Below, piece after piece: positions 63,001-64,000 of a DNA stretch of 64,000 nt. Made by a program: the position numbers and the translations under genes. Source of the stretch: Xanthostigma xanthostigma (lineage: Eukaryota > Arthropoda > Insecta > Raphidioptera > Raphidiidae); contig OY754469.1 of assembly GCA_963575645.1 (NCBI GenBank), positions 41,870,753-41,934,752 on the forward strand, written 5' to 3'. Every line of letters starts with the position of its first letter. The first letter of the stretch is position 1. The notes under the pieces are model-generated. The model saw nothing but the letters and a program-made list of their open reading frames with translations, ran no database searches and had not been told where the DNA came from.

Positions 63001-64000
63001 TCGCAATGGGGAGCGTGTAACAATATATTTTATGTTAGTAATCAATTGTGAGTTCTATTCAGGATGATTTACACCAGGAGGCGAAGAAGGAAAATTAAAT
63101 GAATTGAACCCTATAATTAATATCTCCAAAACATAGGTCAAAAGCGTAAAATAATAAAGTTTACATAGGTGCATAAAAAGTTATAGTAATTAATTTGGCG
63201 CCTACCTCAAAACATTATTATTTTACGCTCTTTGGTGGTTTTTTAAAAGAAGGTTCAATTTTTTCAAAATGATATGCCTACAGGTGCGACGTTTTTTTTT
63301 ATTTGCTTACAATTCAATTCCGAACACGAATTTTTATTTTTCCTGGTCTAAAACGTGAACGATCGAGTTATCTAAACATTATGTAAAAAGCTATCAATTT
63401 GTAAACAAATCATTTTCGTTAGTTATAAACAAATTTACGTTTTATTATAATAATTATTAACTATTATATAAAACAGATAATATAATAATGTAGGTACTCT
63501 TCAAGTGTATATAAATATATTTCTTAGAAAATTAAAAGAAAAAATATAAAGGATACAATTTGTTGCGTTTATCTGCATATGGTATAAAGCTAAATAATGT
63601 GTTTATATTGTTTCGCATTAGGAAAAACAACCAACGAGAAAATCTGTTAATTTTTCTTTGCAAAGGACAAATTATTATTATTTCTTTTTATTTTTTTATG
63701 AAACGCCTGTTCAACTGGGAATATGTATATAATACAATGATGCATTTGACTTGTAACATTTCACCCTCAGAACGTGTCCATGAAATAATATAAAACAGTT
63801 GTGTTTTTTGTCTAACATAACATTTTATCCTTTGTTTTTCACTCAGTGTTTTTATGGGTTTGTAGGTTAAGGTTAAAATATTCTTCGTGGTGGTCTACTT
63901 TCTTACAAAAAACAAGTGTTGTTTGAATCTCAGGACCCATAAATTTGTCATGGACTTAAATTATGTTAATTTTTAACCCGGCTCATTTATTTTAATTAAA
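63001..64000. other. Non-coding stretch with a small hairpin
   Basis: CAAAAGCGTAAAATAATAA (63139) and TTATTATTTTACGCTCTTTG (about 63213) are inverted around about 55 bp. The rest is AT-rich with no domain; the 77-codon frame at 63560 is unremarkable. Confidence 0.4.

Noticed and set aside
1-64000. A CRISPR array, operon, phage or other prokaryotic system
   Set aside because: There are no regular short repeats with unique spacers, no ribosome-binding-site-led gene clusters and no long coding density. All repeats resolve as eukaryotic transposon or satellite structures.

Overview
The window looks like transposon-rich, AT-rich nuclear DNA from an arthropod, most likely an insect. The evidence is Tc1/mariner, hAT, pogo/Tigger-type and TTAA-flanked elements, non-LTR reverse transcriptase fossils, tRNA-Lys-like repeat segments, and the ACTAGCGG-CCCG interspersed repeat family common in insect genomes. 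Composition, short stop-riddled frames and the lack of bacterial-style operons all argue against a prokaryote. I cannot name the species. I find no host protein-coding gene I can defend. Two weak candidate exons (about 27.2 kb and 37.1 kb) are listed with low confidence.

Layout. 0-9 kb: a foldback repeat, two decayed non-LTR reverse transcriptases on the minus strand, a hAT-type element with near-perfect 8-bp target duplications, and an internally deleted Tc1/mariner element (7408-8336) with perfect 33-bp terminal inverted repeats. 9-16 kb: palindromic MITEs, a TTAA-flanked element, and a terminal-repeat retroelement carrying a nested palindrome-ended minisatellite element. 16-31 kb: hairpins, a tandem-repeat DNA element (17295-18387), SINE-like tRNA relics, small hAT elements and an array of CTCF-like GATGGCGC motifs (23840-24355). 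31-40 kb: tandem repeats, a hammerhead-ribozyme-like motif (32670-32715), an element with a perfect 8-bp duplication (35736-36340) and a repeat carrying a tRNA-Lys-like segment. 40-48 kb: two pogo/Tigger-type elements, one split by a 769-bp palindrome, a Tc1/mariner fossil, and a minisatellite element with an exact 275-bp higher-order repeat. 48-64 kb: more terminal-repeat retroelements, MITEs, tandem repeats and a hAT element that keeps a clean C-terminal dimerisation domain (55914-56560).

The unifying theme is a family of short foldback retroelements (at least eight with direct duplications, up to 16 bp). Several carry a sequence resembling a hammerhead ribozyme core (CTGAAGA, short stem, GAAAC-GTC). 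I interpret them as non-autonomous Penelope-like elements; this is inference. No new defence or metabolic system is visible. The best leads are the hammerhead-like motifs, the CTCF-like array, and several self-dating nested insertions, where an uninterrupted copy elsewhere in the window shows the empty site.
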